Origin: Roseburia sp. | Lineage (GTDB): Bacteria; Bacillota; Clostridia; Lachnospirales; Lachnospiraceae | Assembly: GCA_017937095.1 (NCBI GenBank) | Contig: JAGBEG010000006.1 | Span: 1 to 44,937, forward strand | DNA: 44,937 bases | Direction of reading: 5' to 3' | Shown here: positions 8,820 through 17,286 of the stretch, one piece after another | How the letters are laid out: each line of letters starts with the position of its first letter | How positions within the stretch are numbered: position 1 is the stretch's first letter | The notes under the pieces: model-generated | Told to the model about the DNA's origin: nothing | Database searches by the model: none | The model's input: only the letters and a program-made list of their open reading frames with translations | Made by a program: the position numbers and the translations under genes

Positions 8820-10752
8820 TTATGATTTTGAGATAGCTTCGCTCTTAATTATGACAATTATATTGTTGCATTTTGTATGTATTCGTCAGTTTCCCGGGGA
8901 GAAGACGAAGGCTTTTGGCATGTTCCTCGTTACGTGTACGGCGGAGTGTGCTGCCAATATTATATCAAGCATTGGTCTGGCAAATGCCGCGCTCGTTCCG
9001 CAGTTTGCAAACGAGCTGCTGGCGTTTGCCTTTTTTGCGCTTGAGGGTCTTGCCTCTTATCTGCTCTTCTGCTATTTTATGGTAGTCTGCCGTTATGAGG
9101 GAAGAAAGCGGAAGCTGGTGCGCGTCTTTGGCGCTGTGCCGTTTGCGTTCTTTTGCATTATGCTGGCGCTGACGCCGTTTCTTGGTTTCTTTTATTATTT
9201 TAAAGACGGGGCGTATCATCAGGGCTTTGGGGCAGGATTCGGCTATGCGTATATCGCTTACTTTTTCCTGCTGAATATCATTCTGATCGTAAGGCGCAGG
9301 AGCGTTGTCAATCTGCGCACGAAGTGGATCGTCAGCATCTATACGGCGGTCGCGATTGCTATGATCGTGATACAGTATCATGTCCGCGGCGTGCTGCTTA
9401 CAAGCGTCGGGAATACGGTCGTGCTGCTGATGCTCTATCTGGAGCTGCAGAATCCAAGCGAGCATCTGGATTCGGTTACCGGAATCGGCAATGAGAGTGC
9501 GTTCGAGATGCAGCTAAAGAAGCGTCTTGCAGGGAAAGCGGAAGGCACTGTCATGACGATCCATCTTCGCAAATTCCACTATATTCATACAGTGGTCGGG
9601 CTTGATAACAGCAATGAGCTTCTTCGTCAGGTAGGAGCGTATCTGTACCGGCTGTGCGGTAAGTTTCATGTATTTTACATGGCGGGGGATCTGTTTGCGG
9701 TGTTTGCCGATACTGCAGAGGACAGGGAGCGGATTGAGGCGGCGGTCTGGAAGCGTTTCGATGAGGAGTGGGTGGTTCAGGAGAACCGCATCCTGCTAAA
9801 TATCGAAATGGTGATCCAGCATTATCCGGCAGATTTTGATACGGCGGCGGAGTTTTTCGGAATGCGGCAGTTTTTGCTGGAGGAAGCCGCGAAGTCCGGG
9901 CTGGCGGAAAGCATCGAGACGGATGAGGATCTCGTGGAGCAGTATCACCGCAGAAGGAAGATCGAGCTTGCAGTCGCGGCGGCGATTCGCGATAAGAGCT
10001 TCGAGGTCTATTACCAGCCGGTATATTCGCTTCGGGAAAAGCGTATCGTATCGCTGGAGGCGCTGGTGCGGCTGCATGATGAGGAACTGGGGTATATTTC
10101 GCCGGAGGAGTTCATTCCGCTTGCGGAGCGGGACGGGAATATCATACATATCGGCGCGCAGGTATTGGAGGAGTGCTGCAGATTTCTCTCCCGTCACGTG
10201 CTGTCCAATCTGTCGCTCGGCATCCGCACGGTGCATGTGAATATTTCCATGGCGCAGTGCCTGCAGCAGAATCTGACGGAGACGATTGCGCCGGTATTAG
10301 AAAAGTACCATATTCCGCCGTCCATGCTCACGCTCGAGATTACGGAGCGCACAGCGATCACGACGCCGGAGCGGATGCTCCGGCATATGAAGGAACTGGG
10401 CAAGATGGGAGTTTCCTTCGCAATGGATGACTACGGAAGCGGCAATGCGAATTGTTCGTATCTGATCCGTTTTCCGTTTCAGGAGATCAAGATCGACAAG
10501 GCTATCGTATGGGCGGCATTTGAGGATGAGAAGGCGAGGATCGTATTGGAAAATGAGATCAAGACCATACAGCGCCTTGGCATTCCGCTGGTGATCGAGG
10601 GCGTCGAGCGAAGGGAACAGAGCGAGATGGCAGAGAAGCTCGGCGTGGACTATATTCAGGGATATTATTATGGCAGACCGCTTCCCGAGCAGGAATGCCT
10701 GCGCTATATCCGCAGCTTTAATTCGGTTCCCGAAAATTATGCGAGACAGTAA
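8809..10752 (+). CDS. Membrane protein with degenerate GGDEF and intact EAL domains
   Basis: Predicted cyclic-di-GMP phosphodiesterase, 647 residues. About seven membrane helices occupy residues 8-215. A GGDEF-like domain follows (about 220-370), but the signature reads AGDLF (292-296), so cyclase activity is unlikely. The EAL domain (about 385-640) keeps the key residues: E417-A-L, VNIS, EITE, the DDYGSG pair, IKIDK, IEGVE and QGYYYGRP. It starts with GTG at 8809, preceded by GGAGG, overlapping relQ by 11 nt. The degenerate GGDEF may bind GTP as a sensor, as known in related proteins. Confidence 0.9.
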   Translation: MQYNYDFEIASLLIMTIILLHFVCIRQFPGEKTKAFGMFLVTCTAECAANIISSIGLANAALVPQFANELLAFAFFALEGLASYLLFCYFMVVCRYEGRKRKLVRVFGAVPFAFFCIMLALTPFLGFFYYFKDGAYHQGFGAGFGYAYIAYFFLLNIILIVRRRSVVNLRTKWIVSIYTAVAIAMIVIQYHVRGVLLTSVGNTVVLLMLYLELQNPSEHLDSVTGIGNESAFEMQLKKRLAGKAEGTVMTIHLRKFHYIHTVVGLDNSNELLRQVGAYLYRLCGKFHVFYMAGDLFAVFADTAEDRERIEAAVWKRFDEEWVVQENRILLNIEMVIQHYPADFDTAAEFFGMRQFLLEEAAKSGLAESIETDEDLVEQYHRRRKIELAVAAAIRDKSFEVYYQPVYSLREKRIVSLEALVRLHDEELGYISPEEFIPLAERDGNIIHIGAQVLEECCRFLSRHVLSNLSLGIRTVHVNISMAQCLQQNLTETIAPVLEKYHIPPSMLTLEITERTAITTPERMLRHMKELGKMGVSFAMDDYGSGNANCSYLIRFPFQEIKIDKAIVWAAFEDEKARIVLENEIKTIQRLGIPLVIEGVERREQSEMAEKLGVDYIQGYYYGRPLPEQECLRYIRSFNSVPENYARQ

Positions 10753-10766
10753 AGGAAATCAGAGAC

Positions 10767-12755
10767 ATGAATATTATCAATGCAGAAAATATAACGAAGT
10801 CCTATACAGAGAGGAAGCTTTTTGACAAAGCTTCCTTTTATCTGCAGGAGGGTGAAAAGGTCGGGGTCATCGGCATTAACGGAACAGGAAAATCCACGCT
10901 GCTTAAGCTGGTCGCAGGGCTTGAAGAGCCGGACGAGGGTGTGGTGACGCGCGCGAATCAGACGGTTGTCCGCTATTTGCCGCAAAATCCGGTTTTTGAT
11001 CCCGAAATGACAGTCATTGAGAGCGTACTTACCCAGAGTATTTTGAATTTTGTCGGAAGCGATGCAGCGGTTCATAAAAATGCAGGAGGTCATGCAAATG
11101 CTCATCTGGAGGAGCAGAAATGGAGTCTGGAGAGCGACGCAAAAAGTATGATGACGCGCCTCGGAATCTATGATTTTACACAGAAAACGGGCGAACTGTC
11201 CGGTGGGCAGCGCAAGCGTCTGGCGCTTGTTGCGGCGCTTCTTGTGCCGTGCGACGTTTTGATTTTAGATGAGCCGACGAACCATCTGGATGCTGCCATG
11301 GCAGACTGGCTGGAGGATTCTCTCAAGAAATGGCGCGGTGCGCTTATCATGATCACACATGACCGCTATTTCCTTGACAGTGTGTGCAACCGCATTGTGG
11401 AGGTGGATAAGGGAAGCATTTACAGCTATGATACGAACTACTCCGGTTATCTGGAGCGAAAGGCGGAGCGTGAGGACAGTGCAAGGGCCAGCGAGCGCAA
11501 GCGCCAGTCGATCCTGCGCAAAGAGTTGGAGTGGGTGAAGCGCGGCGCGAGGGCGCGCACCACAAAGCAGAAGGGGCGCCTGCAGCGCTATGAGGAGCTT
11601 AAGAACCAGAGCGCGCCGGAAACGGACGGCAGGGTGGAGATGAGTTCCGTCTATTCCAGAATGGGAAAGACGACGATCGAGCTTTCCCATATTGCAAAGC
11701 GGTACGGTGACCGTGTGCTGCTTGACGATTTTTCCTATATTTTTCTAAAGGGAGACCGTGTCGGCTTTATCGGGGCGAACGGAAGCGGCAAGACAACGCT
11801 CATGAAGATGATTGCGGGGCGTCTTGCGCCGGATGAAGGAACCGTGACGGTCGGTACGACGATTAAGATCGGCTATTATACGCAGGAGATTGAGACGGCG
11901 GACGATGCAGGAATTGCGTATATGAATCCGGAGGAGAAGGTGATCGATTACATTAAGAATACGGCGGAGTACGTCAGGACGACGGACGGGCTGGTGTCGG
12001 CTTCCAATATGCTCGAGCGGTTCCTTTTCCCGTCCTCCCAGCAGTACAGTCCGATCGGGAAGCTCTCCGGCGGGGAGAAGAGGCGTTTAAATCTTCTGCG
12101 CGTTCTGATGGAAGCGCCGAATGTCCTGATCTTAGATGAGCCGACCAATGACCTTGACACACAGACGCTTGCTATTTTAGAGGACTATCTTGACAATTAC
12201 GAGGGAATCGTTATCGTCGTATCGCATGACCGCTATTTTCTGGATCGTGTCGTAAGACGCATTTTCGCCTTTGAGGGCGACGGCGTTATCCGTCAGTACG
12301 AGGGCGGATATACGGATTATGTAAACCGTCTCGCGGCGGAGGGAAGAAAGCCGGGAGAAGGAAATGCAGGAGCGGCGCTAAGACAAGCGGCAGAGGATGT
12401 GACAGGCAAGACAGATGAGAGGAGCGGCAGTATGTCCGAAGATGCCTGCGGCGGCGCGCCGGACGGGGCGGACAAGGCGGAGGAAACGGATTCCAGAGCG
12501 ACATGGAAGCATGAGAAGAAGCTGAAATTCAGTTATAAAGAACAGCGGGAATACGAGACGATCGAGGACGATATCGCCGCGCTTGAGGAACGGCTTACGG
12601 CGCTGGATGCGGATATGGCGGCGAATGCCACCAACTCGGTAAAGCTCGGAGAGCTGATGCAGGAAAAGGAAGAAACGGAGCAGCAGCTTACAGAGAAGCT
12701 GGAACGATGGGAGTATTTAGAGGAGCTTGCCGCGCGGATCGCAGAGCAGGGGTGA
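10767..12755 (+). CDS. ABC-F family ATPase (Uup-like)
   Basis: Soluble protein with two ABC domains and no membrane segments, 662 residues. First domain: Walker A GINGTGKST, signature LSGGQRKR, Walker B LDEPTNHLD. The linker (about 230-300) is rich in Arg/Lys and Glu, as in the P-site tRNA interaction motif. Second domain: GANGSGKTT, LSGGEKRR, LDEPTNDLD. A variable acidic linker (about 520-590) leads to a C-terminal coiled coil (about 595-655), which favours the Uup-like group. ABC-F proteins act on ribosomes; antibiotic protection cannot be told from housekeeping here. It starts 14 nt after the EAL gene and ends facing the exporter genes. Confidence 0.92.
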   Translation: MNIINAENITKSYTERKLFDKASFYLQEGEKVGVIGINGTGKSTLLKLVAGLEEPDEGVVTRANQTVVRYLPQNPVFDPEMTVIESVLTQSILNFVGSDAAVHKNAGGHANAHLEEQKWSLESDAKSMMTRLGIYDFTQKTGELSGGQRKRLALVAALLVPCDVLILDEPTNHLDAAMADWLEDSLKKWRGALIMITHDRYFLDSVCNRIVEVDKGSIYSYDTNYSGYLERKAEREDSARASERKRQSILRKELEWVKRGARARTTKQKGRLQRYEELKNQSAPETDGRVEMSSVYSRMGKTTIELSHIAKRYGDRVLLDDFSYIFLKGDRVGFIGANGSGKTTLMKMIAGRLAPDEGTVTVGTTIKIGYYTQEIETADDAGIAYMNPEEKVIDYIKNTAEYVRTTDGLVSASNMLERFLFPSSQQYSPIGKLSGGEKRRLNLLRVLMEAPNVLILDEPTNDLDTQTLAILEDYLDNYEGIVIVVSHDRYFLDRVVRRIFAFEGDGVIRQYEGGYTDYVNRLAAEGRKPGEGNAGAALRQAAEDVTGKTDERSGSMSEDACGGAPDGADKAEETDSRATWKHEKKLKFSYKEQREYETIEDDIAALEERLTALDADMAANATNSVKLGELMQEKEETEQQLTEKLERWEYLEELAARIAEQG

Positions 12756-12780
12756 AGCAGGGCAGGGCTGAAATATTGCC

Positions 12781-13218
12781 CTACCTGCCGCGTCTGTGCA
12801 GCGCGTTGAACCAGCTCTGCGGCAATGCGAAACCGAAGATGATTCCAAGAACGATCGCGCCTGCGACCTTGATCGTCTGCATCCCGTAGTGTGAAAACTC
12901 ATTCATATCATTCATGATGAAGTAATAGGACGTATAGTAAATGCCTGCGCCGGGAACCAGAGGGAAGATGCCCGTGATCAAATAGATTGTCACAGGGTTC
13001 TTGCGCACTGCAGCAATGATGCGCGAAATCACGGTGAGCGCAAAGGTTGCGGTCAGATTTGCGAGTGCGGTGCCAAAGTCGAAGTTCATACCGATTAAAT
13101 ACACGAGCCAGCCGATGGCGCCGGTCAGACCACAGAATACAAGCTCTGATTTTGGCGCGGCGAACAGCACGGCGAAGGAAAGCGTCGCGAACATGGAGAT
13201 AATAAATTGCAGAATCAT
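12781..13218 (-). CDS. ThrE_2-type threonine/serine exporter subunit
   Basis: Small membrane protein of 145 residues with four to five hydrophobic helices (for example ILQFIISMFATLSFAVLFAA at the N-terminus, and a GIFPLVPGAGIYYT loop). It corresponds to the C-terminal half of ThrE-type exporters (DUF3815). Its ATG overlaps the stop of the upstream partner by 4 nt (ATGA), so the two halves are co-translated and probably form one transporter. It ends 25 nt from the convergent ABC-F gene. Confidence 0.88.
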   Translation of the reverse strand: MILQFIISMFATLSFAVLFAAPKSELVFCGLTGAIGWLVYLIGMNFDFGTALANLTATFALTVISRIIAAVRKNPVTIYLITGIFPLVPGAGIYYTSYYFIMNDMNEFSHYGMQTIKVAGAIVLGIIFGFALPQSWFNALHRRGR

Positions 13219-13994
13219 GCTAATAATGCACCTCCCATCACAAAGCGGTAAATCGTAATCACTGCGCCCACACCTACGGCGATACAGAATGCCGTTAAGA
13301 TGGCGTCGATCATGTGGATCGCACCGGAGAGATAATCGCCGTTGAAGAAATCACGGATCGAGGTCGTAAGCGCAATTCCGGGAACAAGCGGCATGATGCT
13401 TCCGATGATGACCTTGTCATACAGAATCGGCGCGCCCAAGGAAAGCACGACAAGCGACAGCAGCGTGACCAGAGCGCTCCCTAAAATATTTGTGATAAAC
13501 TTGGAATTTTTATGGCGCTTTAACCCGAAGAGGAACAGTTGGAGCAGCATTCCTACAAAGAAGGAAATCACTGCATCAAGCGGCATTCCGCCAAACAGGT
13601 AAGAAAAGCACCCGCAGCCCAGCCCGCAGAAAAATACATGGATGGACTGCTTCCCGAAGGGAATCGACTTACATTCATCCAGACGCGTCCACGCGTCAAT
13701 CAGAGAGCAGTCATGCGAACAGATTTCCCTCGAAAGCTGATTTAACGCTGCGATACGTCCGAGGTGCGTTGTTCCGAGCGGAACGTGGCGGATCATGCTG
13801 CAGGCGTCATCCCGGTCCTCGTTTGCGCTGGCAAAGATTCCGTTTGAGAGGACATACACGTCATAATTTTCAATTTCATATGCTTTCAAAATGTGCATGA
13901 CCGTATCTTCTACACGGTAGACCTCCGCGCCATTCCGAAGCAGAGCGTCGCCCATTTCTACGGCAAGAGCCAGTATTTCTTTTGTTACAGCCAT
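13215..13994 (-). CDS. ThrE-type threonine/serine exporter, DUF1212 subunit
   Basis: Membrane protein of 259 residues. The N-terminal cytoplasmic part (1-110, MGDALLRNGAEVYRVEDTV) is typical of the DUF1212 family, followed by five hydrophobic segments and SIMPLVPGIALTTSIRDFF, a signature loop of the family. Predicted to export amino acids such as threonine or serine; the substrate is inference. The frame stays open 39 residues upstream, but those residues are atypical; the ATG at 13994 begins the conserved MAVTKEILALA and has AAAGGCGG upstream. Translationally coupled to the smaller subunit downstream. Confidence 0.88.
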   Translation of the reverse strand: MAVTKEILALAVEMGDALLRNGAEVYRVEDTVMHILKAYEIENYDVYVLSNGIFASANEDRDDACSMIRHVPLGTTHLGRIAALNQLSREICSHDCSLIDAWTRLDECKSIPFGKQSIHVFFCGLGCGCFSYLFGGMPLDAVISFFVGMLLQLFLFGLKRHKNSKFITNILGSALVTLLSLVVLSLGAPILYDKVIIGSIMPLVPGIALTTSIRDFFNGDYLSGAIHMIDAILTAFCIAVGVGAVITIYRFVMGGALLA

Positions 13995-14042
13995 TCTGGT
14001 TATCCGCCTTTCACGATGATTCAAAAATATCCATATGAAAAA

Positions 14043-14059
14043 GTAACATGTTTTGTTAC
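14043..14059. promoter_or_regulatory. Inverted repeat GTAAC-N7-GTTAC
   Basis: Perfect 5-bp arms separated by 7 bp, in the gap between the exporter genes and the spoVAA locus. On the minus strand it lies between weak promoter-like hexamers TTGCAT and TACTTT, so it may be an operator for the exporter. Confidence 0.3.
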
Positions 14060-14085
14060 AAAATGCAATCAGATACTTGCGCTTG

Positions 14086-14115
14086 TACATAATATTTGCG
14101 AAGACAGGCATAATA
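14086..14115 (+). promoter_or_regulatory. Sigma-G-like promoter of the spoVAA locus
   Basis: TACATA (14086-14091), 17 bp, CATAATA (14109-14115). This matches 4 of 6 and 6 of 7 bases of the Bacillus subtilis sigma-G consensus TGAATA / CATACTA. Weaker than the sites before spoVAC and spoVAD. Confidence 0.5.
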
Positions 14116-14174
14116 ATGCGTAAGCAGCTTTATTTTCGCGGAAAGGAAAACAAGGTGGAAAACAAGGAGGATTT

Positions 14175-14342
14175 ATGGATTGTAAAAAGTACAGAGCATG
14201 CTTAGTCGGTGTGATTGCAGTGATGCTGATCTGCGGTGTGCTTATTTATATGAAACACGGTAAAGAGAATGAAATTCCCGCGGACGGCGTTTTGGTGGAG
14301 CGGGATGTGGATTGCGGAGATGAGACGAAAGCATGGGCGTAA
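14175..14342 (+). CDS. 55-residue single-pass membrane protein, first gene of the spoVAA locus
   Basis: Small gene with an ideal ribosome site (AAGGAGG, 4 nt before the ATG region). The product begins MDCKKYRACLVGVIAVMLIC: a basic N-terminus, one hydrophobic helix (about 9-26), then a short acidic tail ending ETKAWA. Its stop overlaps the start of spoVAA by 10 nt, so translation is probably coupled. I do not know a named family. The position downstream of a sigma-G-like promoter suggests expression in the forespore. Confidence 0.7.
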   Translation: MDCKKYRACLVGVIAVMLICGVLIYMKHGKENEIPADGVLVERDVDCGDETKAWA

Positions 14343-14986
14343 AGAGTGAGACGTTGTATTTAAAAATTGACCAGAATACGATTGTGATGGATCGTCATGT
14401 GACGCTTGGCGATATTGCAAAGATGGAGTGTACTGATACATCCATCGTGCGGCAGCTAAAGCAAAAGAAACTCTACACGTTTGCGGAGGCGATTAGCCCC
14501 AGAAAACAGAAAAATCAGATGAAGGTATTCTCGATTCTAAAGGTCATCGAGCTGATCCATGAGGATTATCCGAACGTGGACGTGAGCAACGAGGGAGAGA
14601 AGGATTTTATCATTGAGTATATTCCCAATCCCAGGAAGCCCAAGCTGATAAATACAGTCAAGACAGTCGCGCTGTTTATCATTATTTTCTTTGGCGCGGC
14701 GTTCTCCATTATGGCGTTCAACAATGATGTTGCCGTCGGCGATATTTTTTCGAAATTCTACTATCAGGTGATGGGAACGCCCTCGGACGGCGTGACGGAA
14801 ATTGAAATCTGCTACAGTATCGGACTTGCCATCGGAATCACACTGTTTTTTAACCATGTCGGCAAGAAAAAAATTACACCGGACCCGACGCCGATGCAGG
14901 TGGAGATGCGCAAGTATGAGAAGGATATTGATACGACGTTTATAGAAAACGCAGAGAGAAAGGGACACAGCATCGATGTTAATTAG
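14333..14986 (+). CDS. spoVAA: Stage V sporulation protein AA
   Basis: Component of the SpoVA system that moves dipicolinic acid into the forespore. Length 217 residues, near the about 206 of Bacillus SpoVAA. The N-terminal half is soluble and shows repeated beta-type segments (LYLKIDQNTIV, VTLGDIAKMEC); two membrane segments follow at about 108-127 and 158-178. Start overlaps the 55-residue gene and its end overlaps spoVAB by 11 nt. SpoVAA and SpoVAB occur in only some Clostridia; here they are apart from the other spoVA genes. Confidence 0.88.
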   Translation: MGVKSETLYLKIDQNTIVMDRHVTLGDIAKMECTDTSIVRQLKQKKLYTFAEAISPRKQKNQMKVFSILKVIELIHEDYPNVDVSNEGEKDFIIEYIPNPRKPKLINTVKTVALFIIIFFGAAFSIMAFNNDVAVGDIFSKFYYQVMGTPSDGVTEIEICYSIGLAIGITLFFNHVGKKKITPDPTPMQVEMRKYEKDIDTTFIENAERKGHSIDVN

Positions 14987-15404
14987 GCACATTTTTATGG
15001 GATTTGTCGGACTTGCCGCGGGCTTCGGTGTGTCGGCGGGAACGTTCGCCTTTCTTATCATTATCGGGGTCATCCCGCGCATGATCGGGAAGTGCAACCG
15101 CGCGGCGGAGACGCTGCACTTTGAAAACGCGGTGATTCTCGGCGGAATTTTCGGGAATCTTGCGTCCGTTTTCCTTGATCTGCGGTTTCCGTTCGGACCG
15201 CTGCTGCTCTGCGTATATGGACTGTCGGCGGGAATTTTTGTCGGCTGTATGGCGGTCGCGCTTGCGGAAATCTTAAATACATTTCCCATCGTGTTCCGCC
15301 GGATGGGGCTGAAGGTCGGGCTGTTCTGGGCAATCATTGCGATGGCGGCGGGAAAGCTTTTCGGATCTTTGTACTATTTCCTTGGAAAATTTACTCCTTC
15401 GTAG
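14976..15404 (+). CDS. spoVAB: Stage V sporulation protein AB
   Basis: Integral membrane protein of 142 residues, the same length as Bacillus SpoVAB (141). Four hydrophobic segments; the N-terminal MGFVGLAAGFGVSAGTFAF and the central VILGGIFGNLASVF are typical. It overlaps the end of spoVAA by 11 nt. Function within the SpoVA complex is not defined in the family beyond association with dipicolinate uptake. Confidence 0.88.
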   Translation: MLIRHIFMGFVGLAAGFGVSAGTFAFLIIIGVIPRMIGKCNRAAETLHFENAVILGGIFGNLASVFLDLRFPFGPLLLCVYGLSAGIFVGCMAVALAEILNTFPIVFRRMGLKVGLFWAIIAMAAGKLFGSLYYFLGKFTPS

Positions 15405-15477
15405 TAAAATGAAGGAAACTGGCTTGCGTGCTCATGAAATATAGAGCGCAGGTCTTGCATTTTCCGGGAGGATGGAT

Positions 15478-15807
15478 ATGGTAACATCGATCGCGCGTCA
15501 GAGCGTCATTATCAAATGCAATATGCAGAAGTCCGTTTTGACGGGCAATTATGAATTTTATTATGCGGCGGGGCTCGTCGCAAAGCTGTCCGGCGTTGAG
15601 ATTCCCGAGGATATCAGACCGGAGGAGCTGCTTACCCTGCTTACGGAGGAGCTTCCGAAGCTCACGCCTGCGGATGAGCAGGAGAAATATCTCTTTACGA
15701 TGCTTGCGGATTACAGGCCGGGAGAGGAGTATGACGAGCAGATGAAGGAGCTTTTCCTATGGGGGAAGGGCGAACAGTATCTTTGGACGGTCACGATTCC
15801 CTCGTGA
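15478..15807 (+). CDS. Hypothetical soluble protein (109 aa)
   Basis: Not recognised. The product is acidic and soluble, with no membrane segment, rich in Glu and Leu, and contains PEELLTLLTEELPKL. I prefer the ATG at 15478 because GGGAGG ends 6 nt before it; the ATG at 15472 directly abuts that site. It lies 73 nt after spoVAB with no clear promoter between, so it may be read from the same transcript. A strong terminator follows at once. Confidence 0.6.
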   Translation: MVTSIARQSVIIKCNMQKSVLTGNYEFYYAAGLVAKLSGVEIPEDIRPEELLTLLTEELPKLTPADEQEKYLFTMLADYRPGEEYDEQMKELFLWGKGEQYLWTVTIPS

Positions 15808-15810
15808 GGG

Positions 15811-15857
15811 AAAAAGGCGGAGTATAATTTCGGAAACGGAATATATTCTGCCTTTTT
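15811..15857 (+). terminator. Rho-independent terminator
   Basis: AAAAAGGCGGAGTATA (15811-15826) pairs with 15842-15857 (ends CTGCCTTTTT), with two G-U pairs, a 15-nt loop and a six-T tail. It ends the spoVAA-spoVAB-109 aa unit. The loop and right arm carry a GGAATATATTC motif that recurs in the repeats downstream. Confidence 0.85.
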
Positions 15858-15890
15858 TAGAGAAATGGAAAATGGAGTGAACTCGGATTA

Positions 15891-15970
15891 ACTATAAAAA
15901 TGTATCAAAAACGGAATATAATCCGATTTTATACTAAAATGTAGCAAAAGCGGAATATATTCCATTTTTG
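15891..15970. repeat. Two tandem 39-bp units with palindromic GGAATATA-ATCC cores
   Basis: Unit 1 and unit 2 are aligned with a 39-bp period (CGGAATAT at 15912 and 15951). Both share AAAATGTA-C-AAAA-CGGAATAT. The cores CGGAATATAATCCG and GGAATATATTCC are near-perfect and perfect palindromes. A third related core is at 15837. They lie directly before the -35 of the ATPase gene, so they may be regulator-binding sites. Confidence 0.65.
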
Positions 15971-15999
15971 TTGAACATTTTTGGAAAATGACGTATACT
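15971..15999 (+). promoter_or_regulatory. Sigma-A promoter of the DUF4143 ATPase gene
   Basis: TTGAAC (15971-15976), 17 bp, TATACT (15994-15999); ATG at 16024. Confidence 0.75.
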
Positions 16000-16023
16000 G
16001 GATATACGAGGGAGGTTCGCTTT

Positions 16024-17238
16024 ATGAGAAGATTAGAGAGGGAAGACTATCTGGACTGGCTGATACGTCAGAAAGACAAGCAGATTATAAAAGTGGTAAC
16101 GGGTGTGCGTCGTTGCGGGAAGTCCACGATTTTTGAAATATATCAGGATTATCTTCTGGGAAACGGGGTGCTTCCGGAACAGATCATAGCGATTAATTTT
16201 GAGAATATTGAGTATGAGAATCTGTTGGATTACCGCTCGTTGTATCAATATATTAAAGAGCGGCTGCTGCCGGATAAGATGAATTATATTTTTCTTGATG
16301 AAATCCAGCATGTAGAGCAGTATCAGAAGGCGGTTGACAGCCTGTTCCTCAAGGAGAACTGCGATGTGTATATCACAGGCTCCAATGCATATTTTATGTC
16401 GGGTGAACTGGCAACACTATTGACGGGCAGATATGCAGAGCTTTCCATGATGCCGTTATCTTTCAGGGAATTTTGCGAAGGACTTGACGGAGAGCGGAGG
16501 GGGATGTCCTTAAATGAGAAATTTAACCTGTATGTGGCGACAGGCTCTTTTCCGTATGTGCTGAAATACCAATACGGAGTGTCTGAAGCGCAGGAGTATA
16601 TGAGAGGAATCTACAGTACGATTCTTTTGAACGATGTTGTAAAACGCCAGAAAGTCGCCGATGTCAATATGCTGGAGGCTGTGACGAAATTTATGATGCA
16701 CAATATCGGAAACCGCACATCACCCACCACGATTGCGAATACGATGACCTCGAATCAGAAAAAGATCGATCCAAAGACGGTAGACCGTTATATCAGAGGA
16801 CTCACGGACAGTCTGTTATTCTATGAAGCGAGGAGATACAATATTAAAGGGAAAGAATTTCTAAATACGATCAACAAATATTATGTCTGTGATGTGAGCC
16901 TTAGAAACATGCTGGTCGGCGGTAAGGAATCTGACGCAGGGCATGTATTGGAAAATATTGTATATCTTGAATTGAAAAGACGAGGATATGAAGTATATGT
17001 CGGGCAGATGGGAACGGATGGAGAGGTTGATTTCGCGGCGATCAGAAACGGAGCCCCGGAATATTATCAAGTCGCGCAGACAACGCTGGATGAAAAACTG
17101 CTGCAAAGAGAATTAGACCCGTTAAAGAAAATCCATGATAATTATCCCAAATATCTGCTGACTCTGGACGAAGTGTTCGGTGAAATGAATTATGACGGTA
17201 TTCAGAAGAAAAATGTATTGAAGTGGCTGTTGGAATAA
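16024..17238 (+). CDS. AAA ATPase with DUF4143 domain
   Basis: Protein of 404 residues from the AAA_14/DUF4143 group. Walker A is GVRRCGKST (27-35), Walker B is YIFLDEIQH (near 89-97), and a sensor-like ITGSNAYF follows. The C-terminal DUF4143 part ends in GEVDFAAIRNG and QVAQT, a PD-(D/E)XK-like fold often seen in this family. These proteins are widespread, often strain-variable, and have no settled function. The ATG at 16024 is chosen because GGAGG lies 8 nt upstream. The 3' end contains the sigma-G-like promoter of spoVAC. The AT-richer codon use compared with its neighbours hints at transfer. Confidence 0.88.
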   Translation: MRRLEREDYLDWLIRQKDKQIIKVVTGVRRCGKSTIFEIYQDYLLGNGVLPEQIIAINFENIEYENLLDYRSLYQYIKERLLPDKMNYIFLDEIQHVEQYQKAVDSLFLKENCDVYITGSNAYFMSGELATLLTGRYAELSMMPLSFREFCEGLDGERRGMSLNEKFNLYVATGSFPYVLKYQYGVSEAQEYMRGIYSTILLNDVVKRQKVADVNMLEAVTKFMMHNIGNRTSPTTIANTMTSNQKKIDPKTVDRYIRGLTDSLLFYEARRYNIKGKEFLNTINKYYVCDVSLRNMLVGGKESDAGHVLENIVYLELKRRGYEVYVGQMGTDGEVDFAAIRNGAPEYYQVAQTTLDEKLLQRELDPLKKIHDNYPKYLLTLDEVFGEMNYDGIQKKNVLKWLLE

Positions 17239-17261
17239 CCTGAAAAAAACTGCGCATACTG
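17232..17261 (+). promoter_or_regulatory. Sigma-G-like promoter of spoVAC
   Basis: GGAATA (17232-17237), 17 bp, CATACTG (17255-17261), matching 5 of 6 and 6 of 7 positions of TGAATA / CATACTA. The -35 lies inside the end of the ATPase gene. Confidence 0.65.
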
Positions 17262-17286
17262 ACAGAAAAGAGTGGAGGTAAGCGCA

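Noticed and set aside
12759-12782. Inverted repeat AGGGCA/TGCCCT between the convergent ABC-F and ThrE genes
   Set aside because: The stem is only 5-6 bp without T tail, too weak to call a terminator.
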